Assembly: GCF_027595985.1 (NCBI RefSeq)
Contig: NC_073313.1
Coordinates: forward strand, 102,535,552 to 102,599,551
From: Sorex araneus
Taxonomy: Eukaryota > Chordata > Mammalia > Eulipotyphla > Soricidae
DNA length: 64,000 nucleotides
Direction: 5' to 3'
How positions within the stretch are numbered: position 1 is the first letter of the stretch; each line of letters starts with the position of its first letter. The translations under genes and the position numbers were made by a program. The notes under the pieces are model-generated. The model searched no databases. It had not been told where the DNA came from and worked only from the letters and a program-made list of their open reading frames with translations. Positions 35,576 to 47,230 of this stretch are shown piece by piece.

Positions 35576-37639
35576 AATACTAGCAATGAGAAGTTACAAA
35601 GCACTCAGGCCTTAAATGAGAGAATGAATCAAGGCAGCTTAATGAATTAAATTCCCTCTTTTTATTTTATCCCTCCTTCTCTCCCTCTTCCCCACCAGAA
35701 GTTTTTTTTTAACCTGACATTAGGTACATAGATATGTGAAGCAAGTACACACACCAAACATTAACTCATTTTAAATCGTCATATACATTTATTTTTAAAA
35801 CCCAAAACTTAAACTTACATGTTCCCATATGGTGGAATTTTCCACAGTTTAAGAAGCTAGGTATTAGGGGATGAAGAAGAAAATATGGGAAATAAAACAC
35901 TGGCAAAGAAATTTTTCTGCGTAAAACACAATCTGACAAGTTCCTGGACAGACTCGGTTTTTTTTTTTTGCATGCACTTTGAAAAGAAAAAAGAGAGAGA
36001 AAGGAACATGATGGGGGTAGAGGTGAGGATATCTGTGTTGGGGGGGGCGTCTGAAATTAGAAAAAAGTGCCCTATGTAGTGATTTTATTCAAGACTCAGA
36101 CTCAGGCTAGGTAATCATCTATTTGCTTTCCGATCCACTAGTCAGACTGACCACCTCTAATAAGCTAGCTACAAAAATCTCCGCAAGGCCAATTTACAAG
36201 GCAAAGTTTCTGTGTTTTACAATGCCTCTCTCTTCATGAAAATACAAAATTTTAGAATACATATTCCATGTGGAGTTCCGGTCAAACACCTAGCTTCCCT
36301 TCCCCCTCCAATAGGGTCCCATCCAGAGATGTGGCTAATCCCCTTGGAGTCCCAAAGCCTCTAGCCTCCCACGGAGCCTTGCAACTAGAGAGCCCAATGA
36401 TTTAGCCTGGATTCTTTCGCCTGGTCTGGGCATGTCCCTTTAGTCAGGCTAAAACAATCTCTGTCATGGGGGGCCACGGGGCATTTCCTTACATCCTAAC
36501 TTCAGCAAACTGCGTGGTCCAAAGACAAAGTCTGCATTTATAAACTCTTTTCCTTTTAGCAAATAAAGTCTTTCACTGTTTTATTTCTAGATTTCGTGTT
36601 TCTAAAAACTAGAAACATATAGAAAAGTATAGCTTTCCATAACTCGCTCACCTGCTTGTCTCTAGCTCTGAAATGTTATTTTCCGACTCCTATTTATCAA
36701 CATCCAGACGGGTTTTACTGACAATCCAGGAATTCCTAAATTATCTAAATTGTGTTCTGAAAGGACACGGTTTTGTGCGGCAGGGTGGTCAAAATTTAAT
36801 ATGCAATTTCCCTATGGTTTTCATCATATTTGAAGTGACAAGAAAAATTTTTCTACAACACCGGAGTTTGTTATTTGGGGGGAAGAAATGGTTGATTTTT
36901 CTCCGCACCCGTTAACCGAGAATTGTTTTCTCTTTAGAGAGACGGAGTTCTCAAGCTGTGGCCATTTCAAGAGCTCACTGAGGCTCGGGGGTTAAAGAAT
37001 ATAAAGAGGTCAAACTCCGGTGTTCAAGCACATACGGAAAAAAAAATCAATAAAGAAAGAAAAGGATACAGACGTTGGAAGCGTGGATCAGAAATGATTA
37101 GTTGCATGTCTGTAGGAAAGAATTTATTCGTCAACATCTTTCTCGAGGAAGGAGAAGATACTGAATTTTAAAAGAAAGAAACAGGAAACAACGTCCTCCA
37201 CGTCGCGTCCCGACCCCCGGAGTGCGAGTGTTCAGAACACAGCCTGGGAGCTCTAGGCAAAGTAAGCAGCTCCAGGACATTTACTAAAGAGCTCTTTGCA
37301 ATGCAAGAGCTTAGAATGCGGTCAGTTTTAAGCACGGCTAACTATCCCTTCTGCACGACTCCCTATCCCGTGGACTTTCCAAGAAATGCTTTCCTTCTCC
37401 AGGATCAATCACATACATCTTTTAAACCATGTGGCGGATCGCTGGGGCTGTGTTAGGGAAATGAAGGCGAACGGAACCGACGCCAGGAAACATTTTGCAA
37501 CGAAAGCGCAAATGAATGAAAGCCTGACCAAGCGCTAGAGACGGGGAACCGTGCGGGAACTTTCCCCATGCGTAGAGAGCGCACGGCGTTTAGTACCCTG
37601 GAGAGTAGGGAGGGAGTGGAAACCACAGAGATGCAGTGC
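35576..37639. other. Repeat-poor NRK upstream flank
   Basis: No SINE or L1 recognised. GC content rises from about 37.2 kb into the CpG island. A short purine run lies near 35988-36005. Confidence 0.55.
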
Positions 37640-37957
37640 ACCTCTTCATTCTTGGCACCTGTGAACAGGTGCGGTTCCGAATGAGGAGTCCGGGCCCGGT
37701 ACCGACTAGCCCCGAGCCAGAGGACCTGCAGCTTGTTCCAGACGGGGACATCATAGCGGCCCTGTCCTCGCTGCACTGCCCTCAGTCAGTGCCTTCGAAG
37801 GCCAAGCTGCGGGAGCTCCAGGAGCGCACTTGGTGCTCACACCACCCGTGCCGGGGGTTCGCTGGGGTCCAAGGTCTCACCGGGTTCCAAACTCTTGTTT
37901 ACGAACATGAGGGGCTTCTTGAAATAAATGTAGCCGCGGAGAAGCGTCCAAAGACCA

Positions 37958-38005
37958 GGGGGCTGGGGGCTGGGGGCTGGGGGCTGGGGGCTGGGGGCTG
38001 GGGCT
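37958..38005 (+). repeat. GGGGGCT heptamer array
   Basis: Six perfect GGGGGCT units followed by a partial one, inside the CpG island about 770 bp upstream of the NRK start codon. Each unit carries a run of five G, so the plus strand could form G-quadruplexes. Arrays like this usually vary in copy number. Confidence 0.95.
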
Positions 38006-38168
38006 TGGGTAAGGAGCCAAGTGAGAAAACTGTCTCCCGGGAGGAGGAGGACAGGAGCAGTTGGCCCTGTCGGCCGAGCTGTGGGGCCCAGTCTGGGAGC
38101 GGCGAGGCGCGGGCCGGTTTTCTGGGGCCAGCAGCTGCCGAGAAAAAGTTTCCTGCGGAACCCTCGCC

Positions 38169-38357
38169 AGCGGGGGCGGGCGGGCGGGCGCGGCAGTGGA
38201 CGTGGGAGGGGGCGGGAATGCGGCGGGGCGGTGGGAGGCCGCAGGGGCCGACGTGTAAACCGTTAGAGCCCATCAGCACCTCCCTTAGCCCGTGGGCCCC
38301 CCTAAGCCGCCTCCCCGCCGCGCGGCAGCCCACCTGGCGACGTGACGCTGCACCAAT
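38169..38357 (+). promoter_or_regulatory. Probable NRK core promoter: GC boxes, CRE half-site, CCAAT box
   Basis: Clustered GGGCGGG Sp1-type sites lie at 38171-38235, a TGACG half-site at 38343-38347 and a CCAAT motif on the plus strand at 38353-38357. A CCAAT box usually sits 60-100 bp before the start site, which would put transcription initiation near 38.42-38.46 kb. This is inference from motifs; no initiator was assigned. Confidence 0.45.
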
Positions 38358-38773
38358 CCCCTTCGAGCTACTCCCGGCCGGGGGGGCTGGGGGCCCCTCG
38401 CACCGCCCCCCTCCCCACCCTGAAAGAGGCGCACCCGGCGGCGGCCAGACACTGCGCCCTCGCCTGCGGAGCACCCCTGTGGCTGCTCCGTCTGCCGGAC
38501 GGACGCACTTGGCTGTTCGACTCTTCTGAGCGAAACTTTGCTTTCCCGCCTCTCCAACTGCAACTCCTTCCACCCCGAGCTTACTCCACGCCTGTCCGCT
38601 TTCCCCGTCCCTCTCCCCCGCGCTCGCCACAAACCCCGTCCCCTTTCCTTTCCCGCATCCCCCTCCCCACCCCCTTCCTCCAGCGTTCTCCCCCCCCCTC
38701 CTCAACTCTTAGTCGGCTTCCGACTCCCCGAGCGGCCCGAAGTCCTTCGCCTCCTGCTGTGCTGCGCGAAGCC
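38358..38773 (+). other. NRK: Probable NRK 5' leader, pyrimidine-rich, ATG-free
   Basis: Between the CCAAT box and the start codon there is no ATG on the plus strand. The part from about 38560 to 38710 is strongly C/T-rich. The NRK reading frame is open upstream of the ATG back to a TAA at 38303-38305, so the frame itself does not define the start; the first-ATG rule and homology do. The exact 5' end is unknown. Confidence 0.55.
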
Positions 38774-38830
38774 ATGGCGGGACCCGGGGGTTGGAGGGAC
38801 AAGGAAATCACGGACCTGGGCCATTTGCCG
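38774..38830 (+). CDS. NRK: NRK (Nik-related kinase), coding exon 1
   Basis: First coding exon of a Ste20-type serine/threonine kinase of the GCK-IV group (relatives MAP4K4, TNIK, MINK1). The 19 codons read MAGPGGWRDKEITDLGHLP, which I recognise as the NRK amino terminus; as I recall it, human has Arg and Val at residues 10 and 12 where this has Lys and Ile. The ATG lies in a strong Kozak context (GCC ATG G) and is the first ATG on the plus strand after at least position 38351, which supports this start. The exon ends in phase 0 at a consensus donor (CCG/gtgagt). It sits in a CpG island, as expected of a first exon. The family is cytoplasmic, with an N-terminal kinase domain and a C-terminal citron-homology domain, and has been linked to JNK signalling and placental development in mice. 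Only the short leader before the kinase domain is encoded here. The mRNA start cannot be fixed from sequence alone. Confidence 0.93.
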
Positions 38831-39623
38831 GTGAGTCGAGGACGCCCCTCGCCCACACCCCCCCACACACACACACTGCCACGCCACGCCACCTCCCGTC
38901 GAACTGCGGTTTGGCTGTTCCGTGAGCGCGGGTAGAGCTGGGGCCGGGGATGGGGCGGGGAACAGAGGTCGCTGGTGGCTAGGCTGGGCCCTCGACGGGA
39001 CCGCGGGTGCGGGAGGAGATCAGGCGAGCGCACTGGTGGGAAAGCAGCGGCGCACCGCACGCGCACACGCCCCCCCCCCAAAGTCTCCAAGGCCAATTCA
39101 GAGTTGGGGATGGCCAAGGGGTGCGGGGGAAGAGGTGGTGTGGCGAGGGATGGTGTAGCCCCGAAACAGCGGGAGGTTTTCTAAACGTCGCCCGTTTTGC
39201 CTAAGTGACACTTTGGTACCTGTTCTAGCGGAACCCAAGGACAGACTGAGGAGCGCGACGCGTGTCTGCCCAGAGCTCCGTGTTACCCTGCCGTCTAGTC
39301 ACTTTTTTACTTTGCTTCTTTTACTCCCATAGGTGCCCACCGCAAAGCGACCTTCTAGGTAACAGCCGTCGAGAAAATCAAGGCGCTGGAGTCTAATTTC
39401 TCTCACTTTCTAATAGCACTTTCTAAAACCTTATTCTGCCAGGGCACTGTTCCCGATTTAGTATTGCAGGAGCTTAGAGGACTCGACGCTGCTTGGGGAC
39501 GAAATGTATCCTGCACATCCCAAAGGAAAGATTGGGAAAAAATGGAAAGGACAAGGGAAAAGTATTGTACTCGTTAGCTAACCAGATTTAGCTTTTTCTC
39601 CTGGTTTTCCTTTGTTGTATCAC

Positions 39624-39649
39624 CGCCCCCCCTGCCCCCCCCCCCCGCC
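39624..39649 (+). repeat. Poly-C tract in intron 1
   Basis: C-rich run, nearly pure, just downstream of the CpG island. Such runs are often miscounted in sequencing, so the length is uncertain. Confidence 0.8.
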
Positions 39650-42579
39650 AGCCCCATGCGGACTTTCTTCCCTAGTGGTAACATTGGTGAGTTATTATCA
39701 TCAACACTATTAGAGACTTATTATTTTAGTAACTCCATCTATTTCTTTGGCAAATTGTTTCTGGCTGATACTAGATCCCATTCCAATCCGTTTTTCCATT
39801 TCCCCTTTTAGATTGGCATTTCACTAGCACCCCATCCTGAATGCCAAGGGCCCCTGGCCTCTGAAAAGAAGTGAGCATGCACCATGTTGGAAAATGAGAA
39901 CTACAGCACTGCATTTCAGAACAGGGGCCTGCTTACTTTTGTAAAAGCTAAATATTAACCTTTGAAGTTATAGGTCTATTCCAAGATGCAATCTCTTAAT
40001 TAAATATGTATGTATAAATATATAATGTAGATGGCATTTAACTATTGTCTCAATGGTGGCAAACTCCTTTGCCACACAAAAAAGGGGACATCTACAAATC
40101 TTGCCTACATAAATTTACACTGGGATGGTGTGGATTAGTTGACATATATGTGTAAGCTTTTATCAAATTGTTCTCAGTAGTTTTTTAAAGGGAACAACCC
40201 TTATATAAACATTGAATTATGAACATCAGAATAGTAATTTAAATTTTATTTAGTTTTCATAATAGTTATTATTGCGGCAACCGGAATGTAAAGTCACAGA
40301 ACTTTTCAAAGTTAAATCTTTGTTCACCCATCAAGCACCCACCCAGTATATGCTGGAGATTTATGAAATATGGAAGCACCAACTGGTGTTTTCCTTTATG
40401 GAGACAGCTTTTATGTTTCTACTAGACTTTTCCCTAAAATATATATAATCAAATGTTGCCCTCCTCCAATATTCTGTGTATACTGGAGAAATAGGGAGAA
40501 AGTAAACTAGGACAAATATATGAAACTACACTTGGGCAAGTGGAAATAAACTATTTTCTAAAGAAAGGAATGGGGAATGGGAACTATCTCAATAGAAATG
40601 ATAGAGTAGGGCAGGGAATTCAAAATCTAAGGAGTGAGAGGAAGTAAAGTTTTTATCAACACAAAAAAACTTAGGGAAATGGCTCAGACAAAGTCATGGT
40701 CATGGCTCTGGGAACATAAAAACTTGTTGAGTGTCTATTAGATAAACGGGAAAGTTGCCATTTTTACATTCTAGTTCAATGGAATATTCATTTTCTAAGA
40801 ATTGGGAGTGTGATAGTGTGGATGAGTGAGTTAATGTAGGAACACTGAGGAGACAAAACTAGAGGAAATGGATGCTTGCCTTCAATTTCACGCATGAAAA
40901 TTTCAAATTCCTTAATTTTGAACAGTTTCTAAATTCCTATAACACAGGAGCCATTTTATCTTCTGGTGAAGGTATTGGCCATGAGACAATTGTGCACAGT
41001 TTTTTCCTTTCCTCAAACATCTAGATCTGAACCATAAGAAGTTTAGCAGAAGATTTGAGCCCCTCGCTTATTTCCTTTTTGGCCAATTTTTCAGAGATGT
41101 GGAAAGTTCAATGTTCTTTTGGTCACTGAAGTAGAAATCAGTGATTTCTATTTTATTTGCATTTGGTATTTCTGGAGTTTTAAAGAACTAAAACCAATTG
41201 AAGAGGTCAAGAGATACATCTAAGTTAACTCTTTAGAAGTTTAAATTTGATGTTAATCAGGGACAAAGGAAATGAGGAAATCTGCTTATGGTTCTTGCAA
41301 TAATTATTCTCAATATTTTGTATACATACATAGGCATGTGTGTTTATCAGAAAATATAAATCATAATTTGTCAACATCAAATATTTAAGTTTGGCAGCAA
41401 CCAAATAATGCTGAAAGATTTAGATCTTGGATTTTGAATTCACAATTAGTACAAAGTGTCCTGTAGAGTATAGAATAATTAAATATGTATCAATTTTACA
41501 TTTATGCTTAATTTTTATAGTGCCTAAATAACCTAAATAACCACAGGGCGAGGTCTGTTGATAAAGGTGAAGCTTGCTGTGCATATTTAAGTTTAAAGAG
41601 GTGGGAAATTATTTTGAATTTTTTATGTTACATGATGCAGTTTTTTAATTTAAAGTAGTAAATAAAAACAAAAGCTGTAGAATTACAACAGGGGAAATTA
41701 TATAATTATTTCTGCCTATTTTCTTTACTTAGAGATATAAAATAAATGAGACTATGAATAACTATAGGAAGACCATTCAACTATATTTTGTTAATTAATG
41801 GGTTCCTATAATTTTTCCTGACTTATTATGAATTAATATCTTGTGTAGCTTACAAAACCAAAGAGGAAGTAGAGATTTGTAATTTGCGCTTCATTTTATA
41901 AAGAGAATCCTACAACATTATTTCTTTATATGTGTGTAAGTATAAAATATGTACAATGTGTATGCATTTTTAATCTTATTTTCTGCTAGCAATAATACAA
42001 TGATACCTGTGCATTTTAATAGTATTCTGGATGTCACTCAATCCATGGGACTGGAAACTATTTCTTCATCTCCAAATCTGGCATGTCTTTCGCTGTGACA
42101 GTCTTCATTGCCTTCTGTGCCCAGTATGGTAATGGAATTCCTCACGGCTGTGGTCTTGGTATTTGACACTGCCAAGTGTAGTCCTAATCTATATTGGGGT
42201 CAGGATTAGACAGTCTTGGAGGACAGTAGTGGCAGAGGTGATCTGAAATAGCACATGATCCAAAAACTATATTTGAATTACATTAGATTTATATTTAAAT
42301 ATAACTACCAGCTCCACCAGGCTCACACTATCCAGTATAAACCAGATTTCCATACTCAGCCATGTAAATTTTCTAGCTTTACCAAGATCATTAGTCCCAA
42401 TTTTGAATTTTTTCTCTTTAGGGCACATGGAATGATAGATTTAGCATATTATGACCTATTTTTTCTTTCAACCGCAGCTTCAAGAACATTGAGTTTTATG
42501 TTTGTACGTAAGAATTGGGGGGGTGGGAGTGGGGGGTCTTGGGTACTTATCTATAGAAATTTAGATTTCATAATTTTGC

Positions 42580-42668
42580 GCTAAGGATAAGGGTCTGCAT
42601 TCTGAACAGGGTTTTTCAGATAATTCTCATGTAAGGAGGATCAACACAGCGCAGTTTGAGAGACACTG
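42580..42668 (-). mobile_element. Partial hAT-type DNA transposon
   Basis: The minus strand begins cagtgtctctcaaactgcgc and continues with gagaattatctg, the pattern of Charlie-group terminal sequence. Only one end is preserved. Confidence 0.5.
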
Positions 42669-44399
42669 GTCCAGAGGAAGACATTCTCCATTTAAATTTT
42701 CCATTTGAATTGTGCAACCCATTCCTTCCATTGACTCTGAAACATACTGTGCACTTAACGTGTATAATTGCCATTTTCAGGTTCTCTTCCTGCCAAATAA
42801 TATAACATTAAAAATTAAACATGAGAATCTTGGGTATTTCTTCTAAGTATCTTTATTTAGTTGTTTTTTTCTTTTGCCTCTCGAAAATTAGAATGTGTTT
42901 TTTTTGTTCTTTATTGTTCTACATATGAAATTTCTTGGGAACCATATTGATTATTTATCTGTGCTTCCTCTTAATCTCTTCTATATTTGTGTTTTTGTCT
43001 ACCACTTTCTCCTTTCAAGTCTGTGACCAGTAAACAGTGCCTTCTAGTGGTTCCTTTTCTTCCTGTTACCCCAGCCCCCGAACTTAAAAAAATATATATA
43101 TCATCACTTTTCCCTCTTGAATTCAGAAGGCAAAAGCAGCTTCTCAAAGTTTGGAGTTTCTGAGGGGAAAGTTAAATTTGACACTTAATTGCAGATGATA
43201 ATTTATATTTATGTATATGTGTGTTTATATTGATGTATATAATAATATACAAAGCAAAATTATATTTATATATGTACATAGAATACATACGTATTCTATG
43301 TACATACATATAAAGCAAAAGTGTAATGTATTTGCCCAATACTTTATGTCTCAAATTTTTAAGGCAGAATTTTAGTAATTTCTCTTGAGGAAAAAAAAAA
43401 ACCAACAAGTAAAATAGGGTTCTGTTTCCTGACTTTTTTTCCCTTACCCAGATGGGACAACAAAGCATACCAAACCTCCAAATAATCTCAAAATTGATAT
43501 AGCAGTCATAGTTTAAAGACATTTCCTCTTCTGATTTTCTTATCTTTGGGTTACAAGGCAGAGAGAGAACCAAGTATTTCATTTTTCCCGTGATGAAAAG
43601 AAGGTTCATTTCAATGATGCCAACTTTGGAGTTATGAACAAAGTTTCTTTGACTATAATTCAATGAAACATATAAGAACTTGAGAAATATTTCTTAACTG
43701 CATTTAAGAAAATTTGAAAAATAACCTTTTATATTAATATGAGCATGAGAAAATTTAAGATGATTTGGTAATTTGTGAATAGGAAATTTTTTTAAACATT
43801 AATATAAATAATATAAGGCCTCTATGAATTCTTCAGGCATTATATTGTCCCAGTATTTTTCTTCCTCTTTATTTTTAGTAGTAGATTACCTGAATTCAAA
43901 TCTGACTTTATGTTACTAATTTATTAGTGTTTATTGAGGATTAAAAAAAGAATCAAAGAAATTAAAAACTGTGCCCAAATATATAGAAATTAGCATTGTT
44001 TGGATCACGCAGTCAATTCTTAATATATGGTGTAATTTTCAACTAAAATACAGCCTTAACTACAAAAAAGAATGAAGAGAAACTAACCAAAGTACTTAAG
44101 GCTTTTATTAACATATGACCAGAGGTTTTAAATTCAGAATCAATGTCTAACATGACACTTTCAATGATGTCCTTCAATTTAATATGCTAAGATAATTATT
44201 CAAACAGGTTTTCATCAATTTAATTACCTTGCTAGATTTCCCATAATTACTTAATGAGTTATGAAAAAAAGAATATGCTTAATATAAAAATATTAAACAC
44301 TCAATTTTACTTGTCTTGCATCCTCAATGTTGTCATTTTAGATAATGACTGTATTTTAATTGGGACTATGTTCCCAGAACTACTTGTGAAAATTTGAAA
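42669..44399. other. Intron 1, mostly unassigned
   Basis: Apart from the palindrome, no recognised element or exon. A 163-codon minus-strand ORF at 43172-43663 is AT-rich, low in complexity and without a domain. Confidence 0.5.
43271..43306. repeat. Perfect palindrome, 16-bp arms and 4-bp spacer
   Basis: Arm tatgtacatagaatac (43271-43286), spacer atac, arm gtattctatgtacata (43291-43306). Direct aaagcaaaa repeats sit at 43251-43259 and 43312-43320. Lies in an AT-rich (TA/TG) stretch of intron 1. Confidence 0.95.
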
Positions 44400-44490
44400 C
44401 ACCTAGAGAGTAAATAACTTACCCAGACTCATATAGTTAATTAATGGCAGAGCTGGGGTTAATACTCAAGATTCCTGACTGTACATTTGA
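44400..44490 (-). mobile_element. MIR fragment
   Basis: Antisense MIR core: aataacttacccagactcat, ttaatggcagagctggggtt, then tcctgactgtac. Confidence 0.75.
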
Positions 44491-44884
44491 ATACTTGTTG
44501 ACTGAAATGATTCCAGAAGTATATCACTTTACTGTGACAGCTTTTCTAGATTATACAAATACCAGACCAGTTTTAAGGTGTCTATAATCATAGTCCTATA
44601 TAATTTTTCTATCTTGCATTTGTCACAGTGTTAAAAATGTTTCAGAGAAGGTTGAGCAAACTATGTCTATAAAATGTACTTTCTGTAAGTTATATGAATT
44701 TTCATGAATTTACCAATATTTTGTGTATAAACAGGCATTTTGTTTATGATTTTTTGTATAAATAGGCAATTACTCATACCTTATAAAATTTTTCAAAAAT
44801 AATATGCTTGGCTAAATGTTTAGGCAGAGAGAAAATTCAGGAATTCATTTTTTGTAGTTAGCAAGAAAAGAATGTCTTATTTTA

Positions 44885-45080
44885 GTTTTATTTTTTGGCT
44901 ACAATAATGACCTATCACAGACATAATTCCAAAATCCACACCTGTCACCAGTGTCCCAGTTTCTGTACCCCAACATAACCAGCACCTCCCATCCCCCCAA
45001 CTGAATTATTTTCCCATTTTGCTCTATTTGGATATATGTTGCTGCCTCATTGTGTTTTTTTAAGTCCCATATAGGAGAGA
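44885..45080 (-). mobile_element. L1 3' end, antisense, old
   Basis: cacctgtcaccagtgtccca, the C-rich block and ctccatcccc-type spacing match the 3' UTR read backwards at 10290 onward. Confidence 0.6.
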
Positions 45081-45282
45081 GATCAAGGAATGTTTACTTT
45101 AAAATAAGGTCACTATTAATGAGTGAATAAGGAAATATTAGGAATCTTTCCATAAACATGTTTTATTTTGTCTTCTGTGGTGATTATGAAAGAGAAAGTA
45201 TCAGTGAAATTGTGCCTTGTAAAGGTATTCTCTAGCTGATGCACATATTAATTTTGAAAAGCTCTGACTAGTGTTTTTTTAA

Positions 45283-45730
45283 AATTTCATTTATTTATTT
45301 TTATTAAAGCACCATTAGATACAGCATTACAGAGCTGTTCATGATTGGGTTTCAGTCATACAATGTCCCATCCACCCATCCCTCCGCTAGTCCACCAGTG
45401 TAATTTCACAGCACTAATGTTCCCAGTTTCCCTCCCACCCGCCAAATCCCCCCCCACTCCAGTCTGCTTCTATAGCAGGCACCTCTCTTATCTCTCTCTC
45501 CCCGCCTCTCTCTCATTTTAGGCATTATTATTTGTAATACAGATGCTTGCAAACCATAAAGGTTATCATGCATATCCCTTTACCTAAATTTCAACACTCA
45601 GTTCTTGCTCAGAGTGATCATTTTCAACTATTGTCATCATAATGGATGCCCCTCTACCTTAACTACCCTCCACCCCCCACAGACTTGTAGTAGCTTTCAA
45701 CCTTTGACTAGTCCTCCTGGCCTCTGTTTT
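45283..45730 (-). mobile_element. Antisense L1 3' end
   Basis: ttattaaagcaccattagat, gagctgttcatgattgggtt, a CT-rich block and caacactcagttcttgctca correspond step by step to 12298-12650. Confidence 0.85.
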
Positions 45731-45989
45731 CACTGTGTGCCTAGTATGTCAAAAATACTGTTCTTGATACCATTATTTACTTTGTTATTATATATTAAAA
45801 CAAATATTTATTATAAGAAATTACTACTGCATACATAAACTATCTACATTTTCATTCAATATATACTCATTATTTTATACTAATATTTGGCAGGGTTGCT
45901 TATTACTCAAAAGATGGACCTTAAAGGAATATTTTATAGTATTTCATTGTGTATATATACTTCAACCTATTTTTTAAAAGTTTTGTTTT

Positions 45990-46150
45990 ATTTTGTTTTT
46001 GAGTCACACCTGGTAATACTCAAGTGTTACTCCTGGTGCTGCATTAAGGAATCATTCCTGGCTGAGTTCAGGGAATCATTAGAGATGCCTGGGATAGAAA
46101 CCAGATTGGCTATGGGTAAAGCAAGCGCCTTAATTTCTCCAGCTCCAGTA
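45990..46150 (-). mobile_element. SINE A, diverged
   Basis: Antisense: tgagtcacacctggtaatac, aggaatcattcctggctgag, and a head ending aatttctccagctcc. Confidence 0.82.
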
Positions 46151-46460
46151 TACCACAAGGTCTTGATACATTTATCCATAGTTGGGAGATATGGGTTATT
46201 TCCACTTCTTGGTGTGGTGATGAACATAAGTGTACATCTGCCCTTTTAAATTAATGTTTTGTATTCTGAGGATAGATGCCAAGAAGCAGGGCAGTTCTAA
46301 AAAAGAACAAAATCATGCAATTTTCAGCAACATGGATGGAGCTAAAGTATTTAATGCCAAGTGAAGTTAATCAGAAGAAAAGGAATGGATACACAATTAT
46401 CTCTCTCATATGTGGGACAGTAAGGTAGCAACAACTGTTCAAAGTCAAAACAATGGACGA

Positions 46461-46643
46461 GGGGCCGGAGCGATAGCACAGCGGGTAGGGTGTTTGCCTT
46501 GCACGCAGCCGACCTGGGTTCGATCCCCAGCATCCCATATGGTCCCCCAGGCACTGCCAGGAGTAATTCCTGAGTGCAAAGCCAGGAGTAACCCCTGAGC
46601 ATCGCTGGGTGTGACCCAAAAAGAAAAAAAAATAATAAAAATA
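46461..46643 (+). mobile_element. SINE A, near-consensus, recent insertion
   Basis: ggggccggagcgatagcac to gtgtgacccaaaaag plus A-rich tail. Exact 14-bp duplication aaaacaatggacga at 46447-46460 and 46644-46657. The cleanest SINE A in the window. Confidence 0.97.
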
Positions 46644-46967
46644 AAAACAATGGACGAATTGCTTCACTCAATTCAGTTGGATGAGTTTGAAAGGGAGGAA
46701 TCTTAGGGTCTTTGAGAGAGGGAGGCAGTACACTGGTGATGGCTGTGGTGTTGAAATTATGTACTATGAGGAACCATTATTAATAGCATTGTAACACACT
46801 GAATTTTAATTAAAATGTTTAAAATACAGGAGTATTTCAGTGGAAGCAAATGAATGTATCACTTTTATGATAAATCTCTAATTCTGTTCTGAATGTCTCA
46901 GCTGGACAAAATTACACATAATTACAGATTTTATGATATATAGCAACTTAATTTAGATAATAGTTTT

Positions 46968-47230
46968 CACACTGTCACTGTCAAACTGTCACTGTCATCC
47001 CATTGCACATCGATTTGTTCGAGCAAGCAGCAGTAATGTCTCTCATTGTGAGACTTATTGTTACTGTTTTTGGCATATTGAATACGCCACGGTTAGCTTG
47101 CCAGGCTCTGCCGTGCGGGCGCAAAACTCTCAGTAGCTTGCCTGGCTCTCTGAGAGGGGCAGAGGAATCGAACACGGGTCGGCTGCGTGAAAGGTGAATG
47201 CCCTACCACTGTGCTATCGCTCCAGCCCAC
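46968..47230 (-). mobile_element. SINE B, full length
   Basis: Antisense with complete tRNA head (ctatcgctccagccca at the right edge). Exact 11-bp duplication ataatagtttt at 46957-46967 and 47231-47241. Confidence 0.96.

Larger units (their letters stand above)
37640..39250 (+). promoter_or_regulatory. NRK: CpG island spanning the NRK promoter, exon 1 and start of intron 1
   Basis: Abrupt change from AT-rich flank to GC-rich, CpG-rich sequence around 37.2-37.6 kb and back to AT-rich by about 39.3 kb. CpG is frequent here and rare in the rest of the window. It holds GC boxes (for example 38171-38180 and 38209-38215), a CCAAT box at 38353-38357 and no TATA box that I can see, the usual look of a dispersed-start CpG promoter. 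Long ORFs on both strands in this interval are explained by GC content. Confidence 0.85.
45885..46820 (+). mobile_element. L1 with inverted 5' segment (twin priming), two nested SINEs
   Basis: 46295-46820 is a sense 3' end (gcaacatggatggagctaaa, gcagtacactggtgatggct, final aattttaattaaaatg). 45885-46290 is antisense ORF2 terminus (cattgtgtatatatac, tttatccatagttggg), i.e. the stretch that should come just before it, inverted. Contains SINE A copies at 45990-46150 and 46461-46643. Confidence 0.6.

Noticed and set aside
37636..38529. 297-codon plus-strand ORF in the CpG island
   Set aside because: GC-rich sequence rarely contains stops; the frame differs in composition along its length, crosses the heptamer array and promoter motifs, and shows no domain.
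37899..38705. 268-codon minus-strand ORF opposite the NRK promoter
   Set aside because: Same GC effect; Gly/Arg/Ala-rich translation that mirrors the other strand, no domain. An antisense transcript is possible but not supported by sequence.
38342..38935. 197-codon ORF in the NRK frame
   Set aside because: Starts at GTG, not ATG, and reads through the exon 1 donor into intron; only 38774-38830 is coding. The open leader is reported as a finding instead.
46461..46540. tRNA gene (A and B box-like sequence)
   Set aside because: It is the tRNA-derived head of a SINE A with body, tail and target duplication; the same holds for all tRNA-like heads here.
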